Source: Membranipora membranacea
Lineage: Eukaryota > Bryozoa > Gymnolaemata > Cheilostomatida > Membraniporidae
Direction of reading: 5' to 3'
Length of the DNA: 64,000 nt
Assembly: GCA_914767715.1 (NCBI GenBank)
Contig: OU612069.1
Location: 19,093,387 to 19,157,386, forward strand
Below the pieces are notes generated by a model that was not told the origin of the DNA, made no database searches, and worked only from the letters and a program-made list of their open reading frames with translations. Shown one piece after another: positions 11,524 to 24,400 of the stretch. The translations under genes and the position numbers were made by a program. Each line of letters opens with the position of its first letter. Position 1 is the first letter of the stretch.

Positions 11524-14500
11524 ATGACAGGGCTGAAAAAATTTCAGTGCAAGAGTGAAGGATGTGAACTCTTTGATGAGGTTGTAAGAGGGAGGATTCG
11601 TAAAAATGGGGAATCTCCGTTATGCCCTAACTGTGAGGAGAATATGATCGAAGTTCAATCCGACAATACTTGTCCAGGTACTTCTTTGTATACATATAGT
11701 ATCATACATTCAGCCTGCAGTATAATATTTGTCTCGAATTTGTGATTATAGTGATATGCTATTAGAATTTTTCAGCCTATCATGTGTCTGCACGTAGTCA
11801 TCAACCACAACTAAGATAATGTGGTGCTTTGATGCTTTGACTTCACTCGTGCATTAAAAACTTTATACAGTTTAATCAAAAGTTTTGAGAGGAATTTGTT
11901 TCGGAGCATGAAGGTGATAAATATTCTTGTTTGCCATTTAGGTGCTATTGCTGGCCTAAGTGGTGTTGGAAGAAAACGATCTTTTCAAAATGATGACGCA
12001 GAGGAAAGCGGGCTGAGGTGAGTGAATCAAACACCAAATAATTTGACCCTTTTAGGATTATTTTACATTAATTATAAACAATAACTTCACCTGATTGGAC
12101 TTGGTAGTTTTAAAGATCAAATAAGCAAGTCAGCATTTCAATACTCAAAGACTTTCGACCCACGACTTATTCAGCTCACTCCATATTGTCAATGTCACAA
12201 TATTTAAAGCTGTGTACTTATGGTTATTGGAGCTTATGTGATTCATCGGTGAGGTCCATTGTCAGCATGCAGTCATCTTATGGAATGTTCAATTTAAACC
12301 ACTGCTTACACAGCCGGGTGATCACCCAAAAGGCCACTGCCAAAAAGCCACTGGCCATGAAGCCACTAGCCAAAAAGCCACTGGCCATAAAGCCACTTGC
12401 CAAAAAGCCACTGGTCATAAGGCCACTGACAAAAGGCCACTGGTCATAAGGCCACTGGTCAAAAAGCCACTGCCCAAAAAGCCACTGGTACCATGATAGA
12501 AGTCTGATATCAACTTTCCATTGCCATGTTTTTTGGGCTCGTAAAACAAAATTCTAGCTCTTGATATTCCATTTATAAATGATTTTTTATTTCTACTCAC
12601 TGATTCCCATTTTAGTAAAGTAAGAAATGATCCCACCCACCCTTTGCAAATAACTATTGTGAATGACTCCACCTGGACATCTTCTAACAAATTTTTTCTG
12701 TGTCGTAACCCCCAAATAATGTATCTTGATGGACAAATTAAAGTTATCTCAAGCAAACAGTCAGCACTTTTAGATCGAAGCAATGCCGCCCTGAGAAGAG
12801 ACAGTGGTGTAGCTTTTTTGATTTTTACATGCCACAAGCCAAGCAGGAGTGAGTTGCATACCCTACTGGGAACAACAGAAAAAGTCAGTGATCAGGTTAC
12901 AAAACTTTAAGCAATAGCGATCAAGTTGAGTCGGTTGGGTTTTTTGGCCATCAATAACAAAAACATTCGATGGGTGCACAGATAGATATTGATAGAGGCC
13001 AGTATTGTTCACAAGAGAGTTTAGTTTTTGTTAAGTATCAGATCTGATATAACCATGTGATAATCAAAATCGATCACAGGGTGCATTGGGTAAAAATGAT
13101 ACTAAAAATCTTATCATGTGAAGATAAATTATTGTCACGTTACGAAATAAAAAATCAAAAAAGCTACACCGCTGTCCCTGCTCAGTGCGGCATCGCTTCA
13201 ATCTAAAGGTGCTGACTGTTTGATTGTGATGACTTTAATTTGTCCATCAAGATACATTTTAATGTATTAAATGGGGGTTATGGTACAGAGAAAATGTGTG
13301 AGAAGATGTCAGGGTGGAGTCATTTAAAATAATTATTTGCAAAGGGTGGGTGGAATCTTTTCTAACTTTACAAAATCGGGAATCAGTGAGTAGAAATAAA
13401 AAAAATACTCGAAAAATGGCATATCAAAAGCTAGAATTTTGTTTGTAAGGCCAAAAAATCATGTCAATGGAAAGTTGATATCAGAGTCCTATGATGTAAC
13501 CATTGAACCAGTGGCTTTTAGGGCAGTGGCTTTTTGACCAGTGGCCTTATGACCAGTGGCCTTTTGACCAGTGGCCTTATGACCAGTGGCCTTTTGTCCA
13601 GTGGCCTTATGACCAATGGCCTTTTGGCCAATGGCTTTATAACCAATGGCTTTTTGGCCAGTGGCTTTATGGCCAGTGGCATTTTGGCAAGTGGCTTTAT
13701 GGCCAGTGGCTTTTTGACAGTAGTCTTTTGACTCGAAATCACACAGCTGGGATTTGCCATGCAGAGCCACTGGTAAAAAAATCAAATACAGAGTTGTGGC
13801 ATCAAAACATCTAGCCAGTAGCTTTGCATGGAGTTATATTAGCTCTCATGATGTAGAGAGTATCTTCTTCCCCAGCCATCCACCGTTAGTGATGACAAAA
13901 GTTGACCCTGACCAATCCAACACTAATAAAAATGTTGGATCTCAGCTAGATTTTAAAGGCACCTGATTGGTCAGGGTCAACTTTTGTCATCACTAATGGT
14001 TGATGGCTCTGGGTAAGAAAATACACCCTACATTTTGAGAGCTCATATAACTCCATGCAAAGCTACTGGCTAGATGTTTTGATGCCACAACTCTCTATTT
14101 AATTTTTTACTGGTGGTCAGCTGTGGTTTAAGTACTGGCCATTGTAATATGTTCCTAAATGGGAAATCATAATGAATATCCATGTATGTTAGGTATAATC
14201 CCATTTTTTTGGATAATCAGTGAAATTCGGAAGAGCTATGGATCAATACCATAAAATAGCTGCCTTCTAAGAGAGGTAAAACACAGAGCGGTGATTCCAA
14301 TGTATTTGATTCCCACAATGCAGTTTAAAATGAAGGCATTTATAACTTGAATATGGCGATAAGTCCTACGATTCGGATTTGATCAAATTTTTGATATAGC
14401 GGTGATGCAAAGAGAAAACGGTTTGGAACAGATTATGATGAGTATATGAGGTATATGGATGAGCAAGATGAAAGAATAAAAGCAGAACCGTAAGATATTG

Positions 14501-17500
14501 AAATTATGCACTCTTGCTTAATACATGTTATTATTATGCTCGTATCTGTTATCACACCCCTCGTTTCTGATTTTAGCTGTGTCCCCAGTTGTCCATAATC
14601 ATTACTTGGGATGCTGCCTATGAAAAGGTCTGTCTAAGACGTCAACATTTCATTGAGTTGTTGGAAGAATTCTTTTTACAGCCGATTTAATAGTGGTACA
14701 CTTAGGCGTTAATAAGTGCCACCTAACACTGACTGGCATAGTTCACAACGTACCTAGGATGTCCAGAGTCACCCTGGTGGTCGGTTGTTTTGCTGACAAC
14801 TCAATATATGCCACAGATCGGACCCGTTTTCATGGTTATCCGGGTAGAGGTGCACCAATGAGTAAATAAATTCCAATTTTTTTTTGCAGTCAATCAAGCG
14901 ATCAGTAAAGAACCTTTTCTCTTTGCTGGGTCCAATTGATTCTTGTCATGATAAATTTCTATTGTTGCCAGAAAAACCGCGATCACAGAACAGATGTTGG
15001 CAACACTCAGTCCAGAGAAACGAGCAGAGATAGAGGGGCGGCCCAAAAAATTGAGAGAAGAAAGAAGAGCACGGCTTGAAAGTAAGCTCTAAATGTTTAA
15101 GACTCTAGCAAATCATTTGCAATCAGCAAGCAGTTTTTCATGAGGTGTAGATATTATTTTGCTTAGGAACGATACTGTTTGAGATGCCCCATAGACCATG
15201 ATGGTGTGCATCGCGCACAGATTGCGATATTGATTGGTTGATGTTGATGGTTGACAAAATTTTCAGTTGTTAGTTGAATATGTTGCAGTAGGTGAGAAAG
15301 CAGATTTTTTGACATGGCATGTTTTGATGTGCCTTGAGCAGGATATGATTTTTAACCGTATAAATCCTGTTAACATGTTGTGAGATTAATCAGATGAATC
15401 ATCTTGATGTTAGTTTCCTCACTATCCATTGATCCATTGATATTTATGTGATAATAAAGACTATAATATCATCAATAGGCAGAACATAGTTCTTCTAATT
15501 TGCAATATTACTTATTTTAGTTGTATCATCATAATATCTTTGATTTTTGACAGGACTATCAAATATGAATGAACGCTACACTTATTCAGAGACACAACGT
15601 AGCGTAGGTTTTCAACCGAACATAGAGGTTTTGCAACAGAAAGACCGAGAAAACCTAGAAGAAACCAAATTGGTTGTGAAAAAGGTAAGATTATGTATTA
15701 CGATTGTGAATTATATTTATTCAGACATTTCCTTAGAAATCGGCAGGGCTGCAAGGTATTTTTGTGTAGAAGCAGAAATTTTCGAGTGTGGAAATTTTTG
15801 CACTGAGACTAGATCATGTATTGAACACAAGTTTGTTCTATTCATACATGCATTGAAAGAGGATGTAGCAGGCATTCTTACGTACTGCCATCATGGACAC
15901 ACAATATTAGTGATGTGTACGTCAATCACTAATTTGTGCTGTTTTTATGGATTTTTCTATGTATGGGCCTAGTTTAGCAATCAAGACAGAACATGTGGAC
16001 CAGGTCACATCACCCTAGCTTTTAATGCACATGCCTCAAACAACATGAAGCTCTGAGTGCAATGATAGTGACGTTACGCATAATCACCTTTTCTAAGTGA
16101 ACTACATGTTTCAAAGGGCAGGCAACTCTCAGATAGACTTGAATATTGTATCCGATTTCACATGTTGAATTAGCTCAGGACGTAAACAAAAGAGTAAGTC
16201 TAAATTAAATTAAAAATGTAGGGCACTCTTTTTCATTGGCTGATTATTATATGTATGTATGGCACTCAAAGTATCCAAAATGTCAGGCCTAACCTAAACA
16301 GTCCATACAGAAGTTATAGTGTAACAATATGTCATATGGTTGTACAATTCGATGGTTTATGCATAGCAACAAGTTTAAAGCCATCAATCTCCACCACACA
16401 GCCTAAATATTGCTACAATCACCCAAACTATTGACACAAGGTATCAGCACTTTAGCAAATGAGGCAATGTATTTTTCCTTTGAATTCAATACTTTCCTTG
16501 TTTCAAGAGCTTTCAAATGGTATAAAGAAAGTCAATACTTGCTGCCCTCCGGGTCTCTACCTCAAAAGACTAGAGTTGACAGCCCTAGCGATGAGGTTGG
16601 CTGGAACGGGAAAAGTTTTTTAATGGAATTAACACAGTTTAGGAATAACACTTTCATGTGATGTTGAAAGTTATGTCATAGTTTTTAAACCAGAACTAGA
16701 CATGACCATGCAATGGCAGAGCATAACAATTCTGTTTTAGAGTATGCTTAGGGACATGGTTGTGTGAACTGTAGTCATTACAAACTCCTGTAGTGTTGTG
16801 GTTCAATCTGAAAATTAATTCAACAAAGTTAATTTTACGATGCTTTATAGGCACACAAAAGTTCTTTTACCTATTTTTTTTTTCATCGATGGCTGTTAAA
16901 TTACCCTCCTATTGAAAAAAGAAGAAATATGTATTGTGTGTCCAAAGCACTAGAAAGGGTAGGATAGGTCTAAAATCAAATAGGCTGCCATTTATTTTGC
17001 TCCTGGATTGGCCTGTCAGATGTTGCCTACAAGCAACGCCCCACAAGAGCTCACTTTCTCAAAGAATGACTTTCAATTTCAAACCAAATCAGAATCGATA
17101 AAAATGACAAAATTATAGTAATTCAGATGATCATTTTCCAAGAAATAGATAACAGTTCATTTACTCACATTCAATCAAGTGTATGGGCTAACACTGCTCC
17201 TAGGATTCATAAATTCAACTCTTTTTATCCCGAGGCTATGCATTTTTTCTTGGTAGTCTGAACATAACCAAAATCAAAGTTTATAGGCAGCTAGAGCTTA
17301 TCTCAAAGTTTTTCAAAATTCTAAGGAAAGGCCTGACAGGTTAGGTAAAAAGTATTAGAAGATGTTCAAAAATTTATCGTAATTGTGTCACAAAGAATCT
17401 GAAAACCAACAATTTCTTCTTAAATATGATTTCAGAAAAAGAGCCACAGGGTGAGATTTGCTGATCCGATATCAATCATCCTACCCGAAGACAATAGGGA

Positions 17501-19886
17501 GTATATAAACACTGATACGGGTAGCGAACAATCATTTGATGCTGAAGTTGAAAGTTGTGACCATAGGATAGCAAACTTAGGAAGTAACATGATGAAGAAA
17601 AGCCCTACTGACAATGTCTCAAGCAGCAACGTTATCCGCCAAACGCCAATCATTGAAGGTCAAAAGCATGATACATCTGATATAGTCGATACAGTAAAAA
17701 ATGAAGTGGTGAATACCATCGCAAGCCCTCAAGCCACAGTAAATGTAAAAACAAATATTCAGGAAGATGATAAAAATTTGACTGGGCCTGATATCCAATC
17801 GGAAACTGAAACACCAAGCAAGCCAGAATTGTATGGTAAGGAAATAATGAAAACAAAAGTGGATAGAGACACGGGGAAGATAAGGAAAAGCAAGAAACCG
17901 GTGCATGAGACGCATTGCCCATACAGTAATCAAAAGAGGCTCAATGCACCCATTTTTCATAAAACACAAATGGAACCAACTAAGAACCACCAAGACGCTG
18001 TCATATTGAGTGATCAAAATCTTGAATGTAAGGAGATTGATCATCAAATTAATGATAATGGAGCAGAGTTGTCAACAGATGACAAATACTCTCTTGTCAC
18101 TGTGGAACCCACTCTTCAAAGGACAGCTGTTCCTTTGACACAAGGAGAATCAAATGAAAACCCCAAATCTGCTGTGTCACCTATTAACCAGGGTGCTGTA
18201 ATTGATGTAACTAGAACTGTAAGAAACAAAAGAAAACGCCAGCACCCAGTCGATGAAACAAATGAAGAAAGTCCATGTTATAAGAGTACAAGGCCTAACA
18301 AACCGAACCTTCCGGACACTGCAGTGTCCCTGGCACCAGAGGAATCAGATAAAAATGATCAATACGCTGTTATGTCAAGTGATCAGGGCTCTAAGGACCT
18401 AAACTGTTACAAGCATGCTGCAGGGTCAGAAGGGGATCACAAACACACTGTTGTTACACACTGTGCTGATAATAAAATGAACACAAGCATCAACACGAAA
18501 CGTAAGCAACAAGGTTATATAACAGATGAAGCAACATCTAGCCACAAGTATTTGCGACCTACTGAATTCATCCCTGTCCCTTTGACTCAAGGGGAATCAT
18601 GCAAGAATGACCAATCTGCTATGGAATGGATTGATCAGGATTCAGAGAGGAAAGAGCATGAAGAAAGTTACTGTTATAAGCAAATGAGACCTGACAAACC
18701 AATACTTCAGGAAGCTGCTGTTCCTTTGACACTAGCAGAATCAAGTACAAAACACCAGTCTGTTGTGACACTGACTGATCAAATTTGTGAAAACAAAGAC
18801 CATGGTTGCTTCAGCGCTGACAATGTTACAGGTTTGGCAAATAAAGAGAAAGACAGCATGCCTACACATAATAATGATGTCACTAGAGATATGAGAAACA
18901 AAAGGAAACGGAAACAACCAGTACATGAAGCAAATGACGGAAGTTCATGTTATAAGCGAGCGAAATCTGATGAGCACATGCTTCCGGACACCACTGTATA
19001 TCTGATGCAGGGTGGACAGAATGAAAATCAACAAAGTGATGTCACACCGGAAGATCAGGGCTCAGGAAGTAAACCTCATGATTGCTTAAACTCTGTCAAT
19101 GTTATAGGGATAGCGTGTGGGGTCGAATATAATGATCTGACGAATAAAATTGACGCAACTAAAAACGAAAGGCTAAACAGGAAACGTAAGCGACCATTCA
19201 GTGCCACATATGAAGGTCGTCCACATTGTAAGACAATTAAACTTGATGAAAGCCTCCTAGATTCTGGAAAAAAAGAAATATCAGGTCACAAAACTGAGTG
19301 TGATGCAGTGTCATCTGAACCAAAAGATCAAGATGAATTTGCGCCCAAAATCGTTCCAGACAATACTGACACTGTTCAGAGCGTCCATACACAAAAAACC
19401 AGTACAGATATTCCTCATACAAACATATCTCAAAGGAAATCAATCAATGACCAAATCTCAACAGTCCTTCTAGAATTGGTTGAAAAGGTTGTGGCTTCCA
19501 CAAAGGGTGCAAATGACCCATCCACAACGACAGCGGGTGTAAGACCCCTTGCTCAGGCTAGATCGGATACAGCACTGACAAATGAAATAAAACTTATTCT
19601 CAACGATATGGTTTACAAGGTTGCTGATTTATCAAGTGGTGAAGAGATATATTCCATAATTGTGGGAGACCTTAGGCCTAATTTTATCTCTAGGCTTGAT
19701 GATTGTACAATAGTGGAGGAGAGTAAAATAATCTTAAACAAGATAGTTGACCAAGTAGTAATTATGTGCAGCAATAGAAAATCCAGGGTAGGCGCAACAG
19801 ACAAATCTCTCAATGAAACCATTGCTCATGATGTTTCCATGATCATAAATGAAATGATATGTCAAGTTACTGGGGAGGACCCATAA
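11524..19886 (+). CDS. Zinc-ribbon protein with PP1-docking motif and four amphipathic helices (scaffold-like)
   Basis: Six coding exons join in frame: 11,524-11,677, 11,942-12,017, 14,400-14,489, 14,972-15,081, 15,554-15,684 and 17,436-19,886 (1003 residues). The ATG directly follows a splice acceptor. Residues 9-37 form a zinc ribbon (C9-x4-C14, C34-x2-C37). Residues about 63-187 are basic and acidic, including GDAKRKRFG. At 188-196 is KKSHRVRFA: RVxF with basic residues before and D after is the known docking motif for protein phosphatase 1. Residues about 330-830 contain diverged repeats, several with nuclear-signal-like KRKR. The C-terminus has four amphipathic segments starting at residues 861, 905, 950 and 987; their hydrophobic spacing resembles PKA-anchoring helices. 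It is not a kinase and I know no homologue. A nuclear phosphatase or kinase scaffold is inference. The introns at 12.0-14.4 and 15.7-17.4 kb hold respectively a large fold-back element and nothing recognisable. Confidence 0.8.
12294..14131. mobile_element. TTAA-flanked fold-back element with 15-bp repeat arms
   Basis: The element begins TTAAACCACTGC and ends in the complement of TTAAACCACAGCTG. Two other copies with the same ends are shorter (23,993-24,400 and 25,643-26,056). Here the left arm has about 12 units like GCCACTGGCCAAAAA (12,330-12,490), mirrored at 13,505-13,720. Between them, unique sequence at 12,530-12,850 is mirrored at 13,130-13,440. The right part, 13,760-14,110, resembles the complete small element. 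TTAA duplication at the ends is the known signature of piggyBac-type transposases. None is encoded here, so it is non-autonomous. It sits in intron 3 (12,018-14,399) of the scaffold-like gene. Confidence 0.8.
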
Positions 19887-20719
19887 TTGATGAGAAGTTA
19901 GCACTCAAAAGAAGGGTCTAGGCTTATATTTAGAATTGGAAAACCCGAAACATCTTTAATGTTGCAATACGAAATAACATAACAATTGAAAGAGATAACA
20001 ATCAATTGTATTTCTACGGCTTAAGAAAACATCTTAACTTGAGTTAGAAAGAACTGCATACTGGATAGAACAGAAAAAAGGAACACTGGGCAAACATATT
20101 CCTAGAATTTCATGATACAAAATAGTTAAGATCAAATCACATAGGTTTATCTCAAAATACCGCACTTATTTTGAAACTACTTGGTATTCACTTTTTCAAG
20201 GTTTTCCAAACTATTCAATTGAGGCATACGTTGTCAAGTACAGTTGTATTCACTTGTTACTTAGGTACTAGAAGAAATTTTGGTTACTAGTTGTTAGCTG
20301 GACTTGTGCACCATTGAGCAAGGTTTTGAGCCTCTTTTCATCAATAAGCAGAGCATTTGTCACTGCAGAAAATACAACGTAGGAAGTTCTGGGGTCAAAT
20401 GCAAAAAAAACATTTGTTCCTTCTTACTATTCAGGGTGTTTGTATTCTTGATTAGATTTCCTGACTCATAGTTTCCAGGTGTTTTGACTATCCCCAATCA
20501 GAGGTCTTAGCACTTTTTAAGGCACATTGTTGACAGCTGCTTTCCTTGTGAAGTACAGGATTACTTTTCATCTGTCATCTTTTTCCTCGGTTATAATCAG
20601 CTCTACATAGCTCTCCAATCCAATGTCAAAATGGACATATGAGTAGAGCTAACAATCGAAAGATGTTTTGTAAAGTCCTCCAATGAATGCAGTCAATCCA
20701 TATTATATAGTGGAGAGTA

Positions 20720-21231
20720 TAGACAGTTTTCTGAGCTCTTATTTATACCTCAATTCGGAGTTGTCCTCTCTCCAGTTTGGTACTTTTAACCCAAGCCGCA
20801 TAGGAAAAACCTGCTGAAAGAGGGTTATCTTGAAAACGGCTTATGTTAGGAGAAAAATAATTTTTGATTCAGAGTCTGCACCATTGAAAACCCTGTGAGA
20901 GAGGGTTTCCAAATCATTGGAGGCTTGAATGTTGATAAATCTTAGTTTTAGTGACGAAACTCATGAAAAATTCTGCCAAATTGTCCGCAAAACAGGCAGG
21001 AAATGCTTTAATTGACTATCCAAATACTAAAATTATTTCCCAAACTCTGTCCATATGAGTTTTCAATGTTGCAGATTCTGAATCGAAAATAATTTTTATC
21101 CTATTATAAGCAGTTTTCAAGATAACCCTCTTTTCAGCACGTTTTTCCTATGCGGCGTGGGTTAAAAGTACCAAACTGGAGAGAGGACAACTCCGAATTG
21201 AGGCCTAAACCGGAGCTCAGAAAATTGTCTA
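20720..21231. repeat. 512-bp inverted-repeat (MITE-like) element
   Basis: Left arm 20,720-20,900 pairs with right arm 21,060-21,231. The outer ends are TAGACAGTTTTCTGAGCTC and its complement. Both arms include CAATTCGGAGTTGTCCTCTC and a block around AAAATAATTTTTGATTC. It lies 0.8 kb beyond the stop codon of the scaffold-like gene. Confidence 0.85.
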
Positions 21232-23825
21232 TTGCCTCTTCTATCTCACTTTTGACGTTCAATTATGCTTCGTTTTTTGCCTCTTATTTTAACAACCCGA
21301 TTTCTGCATCTCTTCCAATATTGTGCTTCAAAACCTCTTCCTAAATATTCCTCAATATCCTCTGCCATTAATCTAATCATAAAATAAAGCATTCAACTAT
21401 TTTCCTTTGTGTTTCTCCTACGGATGAATTATCCTCATATTCTCTGATTTATCCTCTCTCTTTGACATCGCTTTGTTATATGATCCTCCTGATCTAAATT
21501 GCAGCCTTTCCCCTGTTGAACTGATATTGTATTCTAACCTTCCATCAGTGTCATTCTAACATTTTCCCGTTTGGTCTAATGCTAAGCCAATGTGTTGGCT
21601 CTCTCCTCTCAACCGGGAGATCAAATATCAGCCAACACATTGGCTTATGTTGATTTGCTCGAATATTTAAAGATTCCGATTTATCTTTACCTTGCTTGCA
21701 TTGTATTGTTAAAGTGTGTCTGGCCTGCGTAGTCAAGCTTCTTTCTTATTATTATGTTTATAAACCTTCTTTTGGAAATTTTAGTATTCATTAGCTGACC
21801 ACAACCTCTATCTTCTCTTCATCTTTCAGTAATGAAAATTCTTAAGGTTCTTCTCCTCAAATGTTAGGACCTAATCTGATGGCTTATCACATTGGAAACC
21901 ACTTTGATACCAATAAGTAAATTAAGAACGCCTTAGAAAGTGTATTGCTGATCTATTTTGACGTTATCCTATTTTTTAATTGAAATCTGTAGGACGCTTG
22001 TTCATTATCATATACAAATATTCAAAAGGATGGTTTGACCAATGAACTATTGTAACATTATTCAAGCTACTAGAGAAAGCATATGAGTCAATTATTATAT
22101 TATCATCATTATATTTAGGTAATATTGTGCTGTGTGACGCTTAACACCTCACGTGTTTCCTTTGAGAATACTTTGAGTTTTAAGATTTGCCAGTGCCAAA
22201 AAATGTGTGGCCATGGGTTCATTCATGGATTTAAGTATTAGGGGGCCTCAAAAGCTTAGGTTATTTTGGCGGGCCAATGATCTGAAATTGTTCATTTTTA
22301 TTGATATAAATAATGCCAATGTCTTCGTAATTAATTGTACTTTAGAAAATGGTCTACATCAGGGGAAACCCTGCAAAAAAGTTCAGTCATTTAAATTTTA
22401 CATTTGCGGATCATCAATCACGCTCTACTACAAAAAAATGTCCCAAATTTGGGAACTTTCTGTACTGAATACTACTAATTTTATTGTCGTATCACCATTC
22501 ACTACGCATTGCAAATAAGTGTTTGATTATTGGTGTTTTTGTGTAATTGCTCAATGGAATTCATGTTTTTGTAATAGTTCCTGTCATTTTTTTGGTATCA
22601 AATTGGTGTACTGTGATGAGCTACCAGAACTGACCATATCTTCAGGTCATGCCCTCTACCACAATCTGATATCCATTGATTGCAATCACTTGATGATTCT
22701 ACAGCACATTGTCCAGGTCATTCATGTATTTGTTTTGATAATGAATAGGCTAGCAATGTGGTGGTCTAAGGAAAAGGGTGATAGATGAAGCAAACCTGTA
22801 TATCATAATCTATGCATACTGACAAAAGTGATAAGGTATCTGATTGGATGATTAACCAGAACACCTGGATGCTACGAATGATGAAACTTGGTTGTTAATA
22901 CAAGCGCCCCGAATTGTTTGAAGTAAAATTGTTTTTACAAGTTTTGGTACCCTGGGTTCTTGAGTTGTCTCTCTTGCAATAGCAAAGTTTATGAGGGTTG
23001 GTGGTTAAGTGATTAAAAGCTTGCTCTCTCATTTGCAAGAAAGAATAGGGGGGGGGGGAACCAAATGTATTTCCAGGTACCCAGCAACAATATGTTACAC
23101 CATATGACATCTCATGTACCACACTTATTATTCCAGGAAAACTGAGCACCAAACAAATTGAGAAAATATTGAATAGGTTGTAGGAAAGAATGCCAAGGGG
23201 TCTTGTCATTTGATTAAAGATGTTGCTTTACTTGTTAAGAGCACAATTGATGAGCAATATCCACCGTTACCATTTCTCTTGATTCATCATTTTCCACAAA
23301 TAAAATGTTCATATGTTTTGAAATGACAATAAAGTTGTATTTTAGTAGTCATTTTTTGGCATCGCACAAGTTGTATAATTATTTTCTTGATTGTTGATCA
23401 TAATTCATTACATATTTCTAGTTTTATGTCGATATGGAAAAAGCATGAAGATAATATGTAAATATTTTCCAGTGTTAATAAACTTTGCGCTGCTGCCCTT
23501 GCAAATCTCTCAAAGTTTTACAAAATTTTGTAGTCGATTTTTCTTCACAATTGTTGTACAGTGTGGGATGTTCTTGAACAAGTATCTGGGAGCTGGATGG
23601 AGTATGGCCCCATTACTGTTGAGTATTGTTAATAATACCAAGTTCAAAAATACGCAGTAGTGTCATTCATTCGTCAATTCGTCTTCAGCTTAACAATGGT
23701 GACAACTGACTAAAAAGGTTACTATTTGGTGTAATTCATTAAAAACCAGTAACCAGAACAACATGCTATCATGATACCAAAATCTGAAACCCTGCCAATA
23801 TCACTGCTACTGTTTTTAGTATGTG

Positions 23826-23990
23826 GGAGGTAGCTTAGTTGGTTAGAGCGCGTGCCATCTAACGTGCGAGCGTTGGAAGTCTTGGGTTCGATTCCCGCTG
23901 CACTCTACTATCTACTGGTCACGATTGACGCCCCAGGTGTGCTCCGACCTATGTGCAAACTAAGAGCAACTTCTCACCATATATGGTGGC
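23826..23990 (+). mobile_element. tRNA-derived SINE
   Basis: The head has an A box in TAGCTTAGTTGGTTAGAGC and a perfect B box GGGTTCGATTCCC. The body (CTACTGGTCACGATTGACGC, CAAACTAAGAGCAACTT) resembles the SINE at 45,880-46,060. It abuts a TTAA element on its 3' side. The anticodon stem is irregular, so a working tRNA gene is unlikely. Confidence 0.7.
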
Positions 23991-23992
23991 CC

Positions 23993-24400
23993 TTGAACCA
24001 CTGCTGACGCAGTTGGGCTTTGCCCACCAGAGCCACCAGTCATAGCAACCAACAGCTTTGCATAGAGTTATATGAGCTCTCAAAATGTACGGAGTATCTT
24101 CTTCCCCAGCCATCCACCATAAGTGATGACAATAGTTGACCCTTTAAAATCTAGCTGAGATCCAACATTTTTATTAGTGTCGGATCTGATCTAGATTTTA
24201 AAGGCACCTGATTGGTCAGGGTCAACGTTTGTCATCACTAATGGTGGATGGCTGGGGAAGAAGATACTCCCAACATTTCAAGAGCTCATATAACTCCATT
24301 CAAAGCTACTGGCTAGATGTTTTGATGCCACAACTCTCTGTTTAAATTTTTGACTGGTGGCTATGCTGGGCAAAGCCCAGCTGTGTCGGCAGTGGTTTAA
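23993..24400. mobile_element. TTAA-type fold-back MITE, copy 2
   Basis: The ends are TTGAACCACTGC and GCAGTGGTTTAA. Arms pair over about 190 bases, with blocks such as ATGAGCTCTCAAAATGTA and GATGGCTGGGGAAGAAGATA. It is about 85-90 percent like 25,643-26,056 by eye. The left TTAA is mutated to TTGA. Confidence 0.85.

Noticed and set aside
12330-13720. CRISPR-like repeat array
   Set aside because: Units are contiguous, with no spacers, and the array is mirrored inside a transposable element in an intron-containing genome.
13489-13814. Overlapping ORFs with repetitive QWPFDQWPYDQW or KATGQKATGHK translations
   Set aside because: They are translations of the 15-bp repeats in the arm of a fold-back element and are open in several frames only because of the repeat period.
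15547-15972. 141-codon ORF as a single exon
   Set aside because: Only 15,554-15,684 is exonic. A GTAAGA donor follows, phases join to 17,436, and the remainder reads as intron.
17619-18047. Minus-strand ORFs opposite the long exon of the scaffold-like gene
   Set aside because: They are shadows of a clearly coding plus-strand exon with matching splice sites and no codon or motif support of their own.
22207-22788. Two adjacent plus-strand ORFs as exons of kinase A
   Set aside because: Neither contains a glycine loop, ATP lysine or zinc-ribbon cysteines, and no matching splice donors lead to 25,014.
23829-23905. Functional tRNA gene
   Set aside because: A and B boxes are good but the acceptor and anticodon stems do not pair properly, and related tRNA-like heads are followed by a shared SINE body elsewhere in the window.
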